Positions 43,413-54,900 of a stretch of 64,000 nucleotides of DNA are shown in pieces. The first letter of the stretch is position 1. Each line of letters begins with the position of its first letter. This DNA comes from Tritrichomonas musculus. Lineage: Eukaryota > Parabasalia > Tritrichomonadida > Tritrichomonadidae. The translations under genes were made by a program, and so were the position numbers. A model generated the notes under the pieces. That model worked only from the letters and a program-made list of their open reading frames with translations. It was not told the DNA's origin and did not search any database. Location: NCBI GenBank assembly GCA_039105265.1, contig JAPFFF010000004.1, positions 1-64,000 on the forward strand, written 5' to 3'.

Positions 43413-43905
43413 GATATATAGATAATAAAAATTGATAGGTTTCAATATTCAAAATCAAATTATATCTCATCATTTTAATATCCATAAACTATTGGGAAAT
43501 ATTGCATTTTTAAATTGTAAATTAGTTTTAAATGATTATAATAATTATATATAATGTTTTAATTTATGGATTTATTTATTATTTTGCATTATATTCGAGA
43601 AATTATATTTTGAAAATAATTCAAAATCCTATAAAACGGTCATTTTCTTCACAAAAGCAAATCTTTAATTTATAGCTGATAAAAGGGTATTAAAAAAAAA
43701 AAAGAAAAAAGAAACTCTAGGCTATTAGAAATGAAACTATCTGGAAGAAACTTATTTTTTGATTTAAAAAATACACATATAATTTATTCATATAATATAT
43801 AAATAAGAGAGAAAGAATTAACAAAATAATATAATAATAAATAATAATAAAAACTTATTAGTGCAACAAATGAAGGATCTCCTATTTGTATTATGAAAAG
43901 AATTT
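43413..43905. other. AT-rich intergenic region
   Basis: Contains the promoter of the BTB/discoidin gene and the 3' flank of the AGC kinase gene. No other gene seen; A-rich run near 43691-43712. Confidence 0.35.
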
Positions 43906-46545
43906 TCAAAAAGGTCCTTTCATCATTGGAACAGGAGTTTGTTTAAGAGATCCAGAAGAAAGAATTAACGGTGACTTTTTCTTTTTCTTTGCATTAGAAT
44001 CATCTTCATCTTGCATATTTAAATCCAGAGGTTCTTCATCAACTCCAATATCATCTGACATTGCAGATCCATATCCCCACTTTCTTTTTGCTCTCATTCT
44101 ATTTGCCACTTCCTGATTGGTTTTATAAAGGCTCTTGAAGTCAATTGATGCGAAATCTTTCAATTTTTCATCTTCGTTTTCACTTTGGTGACTTCCGCTT
44201 TCATGATCATTGTCCGTTCTTCTGCTGATTACTGAATTATTTTCATCATCAGTATTATCACCATTTTTCCATTTATTTTTGCTTTTGCCTTCCCTTTCAG
44301 CTCTTTCGATATCTTCAATAATATCTTTCTCATCAGTTTTATTAAATTCGTATCTCTCTTGAAAATATTCTGTAGAATGTTCATCTTGAATCTCTGGAAC
44401 AAAAGGTGGATCAAGAAGGTCTATATTTGCCCAATCAATCTCAGAAAACCAAGGATGATCCATAATTTCTTTGATTCCATTTGCACCCAATCGTTTTCCT
44501 GGGTTTGGTTCAAGTAATCCTTTAATAAGTGACTTTACATTCTCACTAAATTCTTCCAATTCTTCCCAATCGATACGACCGATGATTATCGCTGAAAATG
44601 TCTCATATTCAGTATCACGATGAAATGGAGGGATTCCGGTTAAAAGTTCATAAATAACGGCCCCTAATGACCAGTAATCAGCGGTGAATGTGTGTGGCTG
44701 TGAAAGAATAATCTCTGGTGGCAAATAATCTGGAGTACCAACAAATGATTCATTATCGTTTTTAACGCATGCATCTTCTTCACTAAGTCTACGATCATTA
44801 TTTCCAATCATACTAAGTCCAAAGTCTGTTAACTTGAGTTTGCCTGTGCTAGTGATTAGTATATTGTCAGGCTTCAGGTCTCGATGAATTATTCCGCGTT
44901 TGTGGAGTGATTGAAGAGCCATTACAATTTGACATGTGTAAACAAGTGTGTGCTCTTCACTTAAGGATCCAACATGTTGTAGAAGAGAATAAAGATCACC
45001 TCCTGGAAGATATTCCATAACAAGATATAAGTTATGATGACCAATAATTGAATAATCTAAATGTTAGAAAAAATAAAAATGTATTTTTTATATATATCAA
45101 CTTTTCCCTTTCTTTCTTTTTTGTATATGTTTTATATCCATCTGTTCAATATTGTGAATATCAAGAATTAATAAACAAATAATAATATTTTGTTGATTTG
45201 TAAAAATAAATAAAAAGGCTTGATAAGTTATTCAATGATCGTATGAAATAAAATAACAATTTTTTTTCCATTTGATTTGAAATAATAAAAAAACACTATT
45301 GAGATGGATCAAAAAAATTGTACAAAAAATAAAGAAAAGGATGGGAAAAGCTGAAATATAAAAAAAAATAAAGAACATACAAAAATTGACAATAAATGTA
45401 TTCTCATTTTGCAGCATAATATCTTTTTCGTTTAACAAACGCTGCATTTGATTTTTCTGTAATACTGAGGACTTTGGAATTACTTTCATTGCATAAATAT
45501 CGCCAGTTTTCTTTTTCCTTGCCAAAAATACTCTTGCATAAGCCCCACTAGAAATTCTTTTTATTATCTCAAAGTCTGCGATTGTCACTTCAATTCTATG
45601 TGGCTCAGGTGGTTGATCTATGGTTGTCGTTTGTAGAGGAGACGCGCTTATTCGAGAAATGCAAACTTTAAGTTTTTCATTAACTAATTCTTTTGATTTT
45701 TGAAACATAGAATCTATATTTTGATTTTCAATGCGAATTTTAATTCTTGAAACTGAGGATAAAATGATGCCTAATACTCGCGCATCATTATTAGTTAATG
45801 TACGAGTGTGTAATGCTTTGTCAAGAAGCATATTTATATGAAAAAGAGGTAGATACACATTGATGCATTTATCCTTTGTTCCTGGCCAAACAGGTTTTAA
45901 TAAAATTGTTTTAATTGATTTTTGTAATTTTGCAATACGTTCATCTACTGATATCATTCGAAATCGAGATTCATGTTCACGAGCACAAAGTTTTGAATGT
46001 TGTTCTATTTGTGATAATGGAACGTATTCTTCACATATTCGGCATAAAACTAGAACATCTTGAAGATCAGGTGAGTATTGATTAGCTTCATTAGTTTGAT
46101 CTGATTGATCATCTGGTGCTTGGTCCTTTGAAGGGAGGGAATAAGCGATTATAGAAAATACTCTTGATAAAGCGATTGATGAAGATAAGAGTTTTTGTGA
46201 GATTTTAATAATTTTTTCCGGTGTTTCCTCTTTTTGATTATTAATAAAATCACGTATTGAAGGTATTGCTTCTTTTGCTTTATCAAATACTTCACCAAAT
46301 TCGGAATTGAGCAAACTATTGGTCATTGTAGTTACAAAATCTAAACTTTCTTTAAATTTTTCATCAACTGTTAATTGTGAAATTTCGTGTTGTATGCTCT
46401 CAAAAATAGTCTTTTGGGCTTTCAAGAATATGTAGGTACGAGGATATGTATTCGCATCGATCTCAAAAAAATCTAAGAACTCATCTTCGTTAACTGAATG
46501 ACCACTGCCAATTAAATTAGCAATTGGGGACACAAGAAGAGACAT
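43906..46545 (-). CDS. IRE/MAST-like AGC protein kinase, two exons
   Basis: Spliced from exon 1 (46545-45381) and exon 2 (45056-43906): 2316 nt, 771 residues, frame kept. Residues 168-187 carry a CxxC...HxxxC motif (LCRICEEYVPLSQIEQHSKL) like that of plant IRE kinases, followed by the family's VDERIAKLQKSI helix. The kinase domain starts about residue 325: glycine loop SSGAYARVF, K354, HRDLKPDN 446-453, DFG 466-468 and a PPE at 501-503 with the AGC phosphosite context SFVGTPDYLPPEI. The C-lobe LGANGIKEIMDHPWFSEIDW is typical AGC, and the tail (PPFVPEI) has the AGC extension. The charged C-terminus is probably regulatory. Substrate unknown. Confidence 0.9.
45057..45380 (-). other. Spliceosomal intron (324 bp) of the AGC kinase gene
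   Basis: On the minus strand it begins GTATGT at 45380 and ends TTCTAACATTTAG at 45057. Trichomonad introns have a GTAYGT-type donor and a branch site (CTAAC) placed only a few bases before the terminal AG; both are seen. Splicing joins NTFIVNF to Y then YSIIGHHNLYLVMEYLPGGD, the expected kinase subdomain IV-V sequence. Both separate frames run into intron sequence or lack a kinase half when unspliced. Confidence 0.88.
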
Positions 46546-49046
46546 TTATTTTTCTATTAGATTGTAACAAATTTTGAGTAATTTATGAGCGAAAATTCGA
46601 TGAATTGAATTGGATGTGGTTTAAAATTATGTTTTCAATAATATTTTATAAAAATATTGGATTTTTTCAGTCAGTATCAAATTATAGCTTTCAAATATCA
46701 AGTAAATAATGTTTGATATAATAATTAAAAATAAATACTTGAATAAAAATTGTTTTAATTCATAAAATAATAGAATAAACTTATTTATATTTTAACATAA
46801 ATTGTACGAAAATTATTCTAAGAATTAAAGGCAGTTCAATAAATGAAATGAAACGTATTCAAATTCAAACAATAAATAAACATTTCCTGTTCTTATAGGT
46901 TCCATAAAGAATTGAAGTTTTTTGGTAGACATAAAAAAGCTCAAAATACGAAGGTTTTACAATAACCGTTTTAAAAAAGTTCAAAATACGAAGGCCATTT
47001 ATCAATTCAAAAAATAGGTAAAAAAAAAAAAGAATCAAAGGGAAATAAGCAAAATATAATAAAAAAGAAAATCAAAAACTGTTCTTTTATTAATATATAA
47101 ATCATTTATAAATGAAAAGCATAGTTATAAACTCTTTTTTGAAATTAACATAGAATATAATTAAGGATTGTCTTTGAGAACAAAGTTATATAATATAATA
47201 ATATTCGCTGAAGTGTTTAATGTGAAATTATTTCTTTATATAATTAACTAATTTAGAATTTTTTGGCATATTCCAAATTAATATGAGACATTTTTGTAGA
47301 AATCATTTTCAATAAAGTGCTGGATTAAAGATAGTAATGTCTTGAATTATTTCAGTAAGCAAAAAAGTGTCTTAATCTTTTGTTCAGATTGGATGAGAAA
47401 TCTTGAATTTATGAGCTGTGAATGCTTCATTAGCCAAAAAGGCTTACTGTCTAAACTAAAACGTCGACAATTATTTCAATTAAGTGATTTTTAAAGAGCT
47501 TTACTTTTAATTGTTGTATCAATTCTTGATTTTTAATTTGAAAATATCTGTAAAATCATCTGATCTAAGCCTGAATGACTTTTTGAAGCTTATTAATTAG
47601 CGATTTGCAGATATTATGCAGTAAATTTTATAAAATTTTAAAATATAATGAAAGGTCAATTATTTATTGATTTTAAAATCTACTCTCTCAAATTGTTTTT
47701 GATTGAAAAATAATAATATCTTAAAAATTAAAAATTCTTTCTATTTAATAAATTTTTATATCAATATTAGATAAAATCAAGATTCATTTAATATATCTTA
47801 AAAATCAAAATATTTGTTATTCAATTTTCTATAACGGTCATAATTAACGTACATATTTGGATAATTTTTTATAAAATTTTGCATTAATTTAATACTCTTT
47901 TAGAGGAGATAGAAAATAAAAATCAAGTTATTTAAATTTTTTATTATATTTTGTGTTATAATGTCCAATTTTTATTAAAAATCAACTATTTTAATAAGTG
48001 AATAAATATCAGTCAAAATGTAAAAAACAAAAATCAAAAAAAGCTCTCAATGGTGATTTTAGAATTCAAATGATGAATAGATATTAGAGATCAAAAAATC
48101 CGAAAAATTGAAATTTAAAGCTAAAAATGTGAAATACATCATCACTTTTTTTTGACTTTTTGATAAGTTTATACAACTTTTTCAAAAGTTTACGTATCTT
48201 ACGTATTTCACATTTTCAACTCTCATTCATAAAAATATATTAAAGAAAATAATTCATAAAGATATTAAATTAAATTTAAAAAATCGTGATTGGGCCCTTT
48301 TTTTGAATTTTACTTTTATTATTGAGATAATTTTATTTTTATATATTTACTTTCAAAAATTGAATACCCTTTTAAACTACAGCCTTAAATGAGAAAAGAG
48401 TTAAATGAAATTTTTTTCACCAAAAAATAAAATGGACTGTATCAATTAAAAAAGTAATGTTTTATCTTGCATTTATTTAATATATTCATTTTATTTTATT
48501 CATTTTATTCATATAGTATTTTTATTAATTTTTATTCATTCATAGAGTAAATTATATTTAATTATTCTGTTAAAGTATGAGTAGTAAAGTCTTTTTAAAA
48601 AAAATAATTGTCAAATATTAACTTGCTTTGCGAAATTAGTAAAATTTTATATTCAAACACAACATACAAAAAGTTAAAGTAAAATCAATTTTTCACTCAA
48701 AAGGGTTCCACATCACAAAATTGACAAAAAAAAAAAAAAAAGCATTTAGCAACTATGAGTAACAAAAAATTTTGAGAAGTAAAGACCCAAATTTAACCAA
48801 ATTTGTATTACAATTTTTTTAGTAATTGTATAGCATTATTGAAATCAGTTTAACAAAATCTCTCATTATAAAATTAAAACGTGATCAAAAAAAAAAAAGA
48901 AAGAAAGAAAAGAAAAGAAAATGGATATTGAATGTATGGAAAATCCAATTTGAACAGGTTTAATAATATATATAAAATTAAATAAATCAAAATAAAAATG
49001 AAAATGTCTTTCGTCGTCGAACCCAAATTCCAGTTTGATTAGCTTT
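46546..49046. other. Long AT-rich intergenic region
   Basis: No intact gene. AAAATACGAAGG occurs twice (near 46943 and 46990). Between about 47530 and 47630 a plus-strand stretch decodes to a helix-like peptide (NLKISVKSSDLSLNDFLKLI) ending in stops; it could be a decayed fragment. A 14-bp inverted repeat lies at 48124-48216. The 63-codon ORF at 48866-49057 lies in simple A/G-rich sequence. Nothing else stands out. Confidence 0.4.
48124..48216. repeat. 93-bp inverted repeat
   Basis: AAAATGTGAAATAC (48124-48137) pairs with GTATTTCACATTTT (48203-48216). It may be a short foldback element; there is no clear target duplication. Confidence 0.45.
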
Positions 49047-50255
49047 TCAATCCTCAATTAAAATAGGGTTTTTCTCATCAAACTTCCATAATTTAACAGT
49101 TTTATCTTCAGAACTTGAAACAATAAATAAGATATCGCCATTTAAGTGTACATCAATAGCAGTTATGAACTTAGTGTGTCCATACATTTGACTGATCATC
49201 TTTCCATTTCTAACATCCCATACTCGAATTCCAAAGTCAGCGCATGCTGTAACAAGATAAGGTTTTGTAGGATGCCAAGCAATAGCTGTTACTCCTTCTG
49301 GGTGCTGAAGAGCATGCCTCATTTTCATATCAATAGGTGACCAAATAGTTGCAGTTCCTCCCATGGAAGCAACAGCAATATATTGATCATCTGGAGAGAA
49401 CTGGATAGCTTCGATCGAATTTTCGCTGTTTAATAAAGATCCTACAACTTTTGATTGATCCCATCTTGTGAGATGAACGGTTCCATTAATATCTCCTGTT
49501 GCAATAAGAGCGCCATTTCTATTATTGCATCCTGTGGTAATTGGATAATGATGGAATTGTGATCCATGTATAATCGCTGTTGCTTGTCCAGACTTTGGAG
49601 CCCAAAATCGAAGCGTTTGATCTTCGCCTGCAGACCATATTTCTGATCCATCAGCTCGAAAGCCACCGCATGTAACTGGACCATTATGTGAGCTATATAC
49701 TTTGACGCATTTTCCAATCTTTGCGCTATACATCCATATCATTCCTGCTCTATCACCTGCAAGGACGGCTGGAAGTGAAGGATGCCATGATACCCATTCT
49801 ACTGAATCTGTTGGTCCAGTTAAACGAGAAATTTCATGGCCATCTGTGGTATCCCAAACAATGCAAGTTCCTTCAAGTCCTCCTGTAACCAGTAATGTGC
49901 CATCAGATGAAAAAGAAAGTGAACCAATTGTATCCGTATGCCCCTCAAGATGAAAAACTTTAGCTTCTGAGTCATTCACAAGATGATATAAAATTGCTTT
50001 ATCATCACCTCCCCCAGATGCAAATACAATAGTTCCATCTTTTAATGGTTTCTTACAGAATACAATGCTATATACGCCGTCAGTGTGTTCTGTAAATGAT
50101 TCAGTTGAGACATCATCATGAATAAAAGCTTCTTCCTCTTCTTCTTCTTCCAAATTTTCAAATTCAATTTCACACTTAGCCCCTTCCACTGGAACTAAAT
50201 CATCTTCTTCGTCATGGTTCTGATCTTTTTGTGGTGCTTCGTTGTTTGCAGACAT
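49047..50255 (-). CDS. AAMP/Sqt1-like WD40 protein
   Basis: 402 residues from ATG 50255. An acidic N-terminus (FENLEEEEEEEAF, about 30-43) precedes a seven- to eight-blade WD40 propeller. Blades include DKAILYHL, GTCIVWDTTD, VEWVSWHPSLPAVLAGDRAG, AGEDQTLRFWAPKSGQ, GTATIWSP, DFGIRVWDVRNGKM and DKTVKLWKFD. The acidic start, the GGGDDKAILY first blade, the EWVSWHP blade and the VTCGGFRADGSEIWSAGEDQ blade match the AAMP/Sqt1 family. In yeast Sqt1 chaperones ribosomal protein uL16 during 60S assembly. The role is inferred from family resemblance. Confidence 0.8.
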   Translation of the reverse strand: MSANNEAPQKDQNHDEEDDLVPVEGAKCEIEFENLEEEEEEEAFIHDDVSTESFTEHTDGVYSIVFCKKPLKDGTIVFASGGGDDKAILYHLVNDSEAKVFHLEGHTDTIGSLSFSSDGTLLVTGGLEGTCIVWDTTDGHEISRLTGPTDSVEWVSWHPSLPAVLAGDRAGMIWMYSAKIGKCVKVYSSHNGPVTCGGFRADGSEIWSAGEDQTLRFWAPKSGQATAIIHGSQFHHYPITTGCNNRNGALIATGDINGTVHLTRWDQSKVVGSLLNSENSIEAIQFSPDDQYIAVASMGGTATIWSPIDMKMRHALQHPEGVTAIAWHPTKPYLVTACADFGIRVWDVRNGKMISQMYGHTKFITAIDVHLNGDILFIVSSSEDKTVKLWKFDEKNPILIED

Positions 50256-50256
50256 T

Positions 50257-50267
50257 TGTGTGAATGA
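50257..50267 (-). promoter_or_regulatory. Overlapping initiator elements TCATTCA / TCACACA
   Basis: On the minus strand, TCATTCACACAA directly precedes ATG 50255. It is a good match to the trichomonad initiator and supports the start chosen for the WD40 gene. Confidence 0.5.
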
Positions 50268-50733
50268 TTTTGGTCATGTTAAAATACAAATTTTGAACAA
50301 TATCTCATTGTTTATTAAGTTATATGTTTCGAAATAGTTATAAATTAAAATATAATATTTGTATTAATTAAAAAATATTTTTATTTTATTGAAATAATTG
50401 AAATCTATTAGTATAACATTAAAATATCTCAAAATTTTTTTTGATAAAAAATTGTATTTGAACGATAAAAACTTACTGAAAAATAAATATTGAAAAAGCT
50501 ATAGTATGAAAAATCAAATTCACTGAAAAAATAAATAAATATTTTGTATTTTAAAGGCATCAATGCTTTTAAATATCGTCATGTTTGATCTGGTTAAAAA
50601 AAAATCCAATTTTTTATTTATAAATTCATATCTTATTGGTATACGAAAATAGTAGGCATCATGTTAATTGGAAGCAAGTAATAGAGAATCATTAGTTATA
50701 TATGGGTGCATTAAATAAATTATATAAAATATA
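50268..50733. other. AT-rich intergenic region
   Basis: No gene or clear repeat seen between the WD40 gene and the TA-flanked element. Confidence 0.35.
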
Positions 50734-51897
50734 CAGTAAGGTTGTAAAATTCAAAAACGTCTCAAAAGAGGAAAATCTACTTTTTCATAGAAAACGATTA
50801 AAATGAATTTAAAATAAAAGTTAAAATAACGAAAGACCATATTAAGGTTGAACAAAAGCAGTATATGATATCATATTGTAATATAATAAAATATATGATG
50901 ACATCAATTTATTTACTAAATATAATGGTAAAATTAACGTAAAATATAAAAATAAATTAATTTTTCTTTTTGAATGAAAATTTTACAATTTGATAAGTTT
51001 AGAAAAAAAAATGATGTTTTGTATAAATATCATAGCAAATATGAGGAAAATGCAATTTTAAATATAAGATATATTTTTTAGTTAATTTATTAAATTGAAT
51101 TAAATTTTTATGAAATATTTGAATCATAAGAAAATTGAGATCAATTCTATGAAATTATTATATACTTCAGAATATTGTGCATTTTTATAAGAAATAATTG
51201 TGAGATTGTAAGATATAAACAATTGAATAATTGTGAGAAAATAAAGATTTCTGAAAAGTAAAAATATGTAAAGTATTCAAAGTAAAAATCTATCCAAAAT
51301 AAAGTCCCCAGCGTCGGAATTTTTGATTTTTTAAAATAATTCTTTTCAAAATCAAAAAATATGTCCAATTTTTCAAATTTTAACTCAGGTTGAAAAGATT
51401 AGCTGAGTGATTATTTATGAAATTATCTCTACTTTTAGCAAGATATAGAATAATTTAAATATATTATATAATGATATTATTTTTTTATGAATATTTAATA
51501 TAAAAAATTAAAATTTATTATGATATTTTTCGCAAAATTTGTATTTTTGTTGTCACTTTTTGAATACTACAAAATTGAATGAATACCTTAATAGGGTCTA
51601 TAACGAATTTAATTCAAATTTGGATTTTCCTTTATAGCGTTGCGAAAATGGAAAATCCACTTTTTGAATGATGCTCATTTTTTCATATAGAGATAGGAAA
51701 ACACTATTTGATGAATATAATGTCACAAACAGCTGTGTGATAAACTTAATCATGGAAATATTATTTCTTAAAACGGTAGGTTTAAACAAGATTTTCTCTC
51801 TATTTCTTTATTTCTTTCATTTTTATTAATGAAAATTTTTTTCTCAAAAAGTCGATTTTCCTATTTTGAAACGTTTTCCAATTTTGAAACCTTACTG
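50734..51897. mobile_element. 1164-bp TA-flanked element with about 50-bp inverted ends
   Basis: The left end CAGTAAGGTTGTAAAATTCA pairs with the right end over about 50 bp with about eight mismatches. TA flanks both (50732-50733 and 51898-51899). The CAGT start and the length are those of Tc1/mariner elements, but I find no transposase. A subterminal copy of GGAAAATCCACTTTTTGA lies near 51649-51668 and echoes the inner part of the end repeat. The right end lies 66 bp before the next gene. Confidence 0.65.
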
Positions 51898-51963
51898 TAA
51901 AAATTTTCTAGATTTTTCTGTTTGAGAAATTGACCTATTAAAATTTTTTTTCAAATAACTCAA

Positions 51964-54900
51964 ATGGATAGTCATAATCAAGACAAAATAAATTCCTTCT
52001 TCCAAAATATTTTTCCTATATGTAATATTATTCCAAAAAATGATAATCCATTGTTAGCTAACCAATGTAATAATTTATTTGCTGTATCTTCAAAATATCA
52101 AGCTTTTTATTTCGATTCATTAGGTGAAATTATAATTACAGAAATCTCTCGTTCAGACTCACAAATTCGATTTTCTTGTAAAGGACTAAAATGCTTTATA
52201 TTTATGGACGATGATCATATAATTGGGTTTTTTGATTCGAATTTATTTATTTTCGACGTTTCAATGGAAGAATTTCAAATAAAAAAAGATGATTCTTTAT
52301 CGATTTCTAAAATATCTCCTTTCCCATCTAATGATTCAGAAAATATTGGTAATTCTCTTTTGGTCCTTGACGATTCTTCTTCCAAACTTATGGGATTAGA
52401 ATTTGTTGATGAAAACTCATACAATATTTTTGATTTATTTACTAATGTTATTGATTTTTCCACAACAAGTTCGCATGTTTTTGTTCTTTATGAAAAAGAA
52501 GCAAAACTATATGAAATCATTAACTATCAAACAAATGAAATTTTATCTATATCTATTAATATTCCTTTCCCTAGCCATGTCCAATGCACAAGTACATCAT
52601 ATTTAATATATTTTCCTAATGGATACTGCATTTATGATGAATCAGGATTTAAGCTGCATAAAAACGTCAAAGAAGGAAAATATATTTATTCTACCAATTG
52701 CGCATCTGTTCAAGCTCCTGATAAAGTTATTGTTTATTGTGATGAAGGAAAACAGGAAATTGATTCAGATAATATTAAATGTGTCACGATTTTAAACAAT
52801 CAAATTTATTACTCCAAAGATATATTCAACGTTCACTCAAAACCTTTGAAAATTACAACAGATAGCCAGCATTTTTATTTTGCTATATCAAAGTTCGAAT
52901 CACAAATTGAAAAAAATGTAATACAAAAAGAATGTCGGAAATTATTTCCAAATAACTTTGTTTATATAACAATCTATGATAAGCAAAATGAAAAAATTTG
53001 TCTTTTTGATTTTGACAAGCAGATTGAACTTCCAGATTTTGAAAGCAAGATCAAAACTTTATTTAGCAAAGATTCTTCTAACATTTCAATAAAATTGCTG
53101 GAACCATTTAATATTGAAAGCAAATTTTTATATTTTTTCTGTGATGATAAATTTTCAGATGAAAAGTTGTTGCCATCTTTGATTAGTCGAATTAATAATA
53201 ATGCATCCATTAAAATTCAAGACCGTGTTTATATGATTGATATGAAATATAATCTTTTAGGTGTAAGAACAGCAACTTTTCTCCATTTTATATATCCAGA
53301 TTTACAATTACTCAGTGATATAGGAAAAATTTATATTCTGTCTCTTGTTTATCCTAAAGATAAAAATTTTGTTGGTAAAAAGCAAATTAAAAAAGCTTTT
53401 CAATTCGATTCTATTATTCAAAGCAACCAGAAAGACTGTCAACTTCTCATATTCAATAAAATTGAAGATTATGAAAATTCGCTTCAAACAAAGATTTTTA
53501 AATTTGATGGAAAAGAAATTGAAGTTGTCCCTCTTGTAGACTTTGATACATATGTTAATATGGAAAACTGGAAAATCCAGATTAGAAGGTTAAATAAAAA
53601 AGTTACAAAAGAAGATATATATAATAATTTTAAGAGATTCGGATTAATTTACTATATTGAAATGGATCCTGATATCACAATTCAATTTGTGCATAGGGAA
53701 TCAGCAGAAAATGCACTAGGAATGAATGGAGCGAAAATTCTCGGTTCAACTCTGAATATTTATTTCTTAAAGCAGAAGTCAGAAATAATATTTAACAAAA
53801 AACAGAAAAATCAGAGAAATAGAAATAGAAATAGAAATAGAAAGAATAAGAATAAGAATAAACAAAATAAGAATTGTAATCAGCAAAGTCAGCAAAATCA
53901 ACAGAATCATCAGAGTCAACAGAGTCAACAGAGTCAACAGAGTCAACAGAATCAGCAAAATCAACAAAATCAGCAAAATCAACAAAATCAGCAAAATCAG
54001 CTGAGTCAACAAAATCAGCAAAATCAACAAAATCAACAGAGTCAACAAAATCAACAGAGTCAACAAAATCAGCAAAATCAACAGAGTCAACAAAATCAGC
54101 AGAGTCAACAAAATCAACAGAGTCAACAAAATCAACAGAGTCAACAAAATCTAAGGAATCAAAATTCGAAAAATCGTAGGGACAAGAAAAATCAAAATCA
54201 GCAATATCAACAAAATCAATACAATCAGCCATATCAGCAGAATCAAAATCAGAAAAACAGAAAAAATCAGAATCAGCATAGCCAGCAATATCAGCAAAAT
54301 CAACAAAATCAACAAAATCAACAAAATCAGCAAAATCAACAAAATCGAAGGAATCAAAATCAGAATCAGAATCAAAAAAATCAATCATTTCAGCAAAACC
54401 TAAAAAACAGAAAAAATCAGAACCAGCAAAATCAACAGAACCAACAAAATCAACAGAACCAACAAAATCAACAGAGCCAACAAAATCGAAGGAATCAGAA
54501 TCAACAAAATCAAATGAATCAGCAGAATCAGAATCAGCAAAATCAAAATAAAAATACAGGGAAAAACAACAAGTTTCGCTATACTCCAAGTAATCATCAA
54601 AGCCAGCAGAGTGATTCATCACAGAATCAAAGCCCGAGAAGTCAGCAACAAACTCAAAATAAGAAGCAGCAAAGCAACGCACAGTTTTACTACTCCAGTC
54701 AGCAAACGCCTCCATATCAGCCACCACCAAACCAGAAAAAAGATCAGCAAGATAATAATCAAATTCCACAAGATGAAAATGGCTCACAATACTTCCAAGA
54801 AGAAGAAGAAGAAGAAGGTCAACTTTCGCCCAATCAAGCAGTTGTTGAAATGGAGGACACTGTTCCATTCAAATTTAATCCATTCCAAACCGGTCCACAA

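Noticed and set aside
43413-43445. TTG start giving 511 residues for the BTB/discoidin protein
   Set aside because: ATG 43412 follows an initiator-like word and needs no alternative start.
45232-45380. Hydrophobic C-terminal tail (FFIFFYISAFPILFFIF) as a membrane anchor of a short kinase
   Set aside because: It is translated intron sequence; splicing gives a complete kinase domain instead.
53792-54868. 358-codon minus-strand ORF rich in D, F, V and S
   Set aside because: It is the antisense of the Q/N tract of the RRM protein. Low complexity, no domain.
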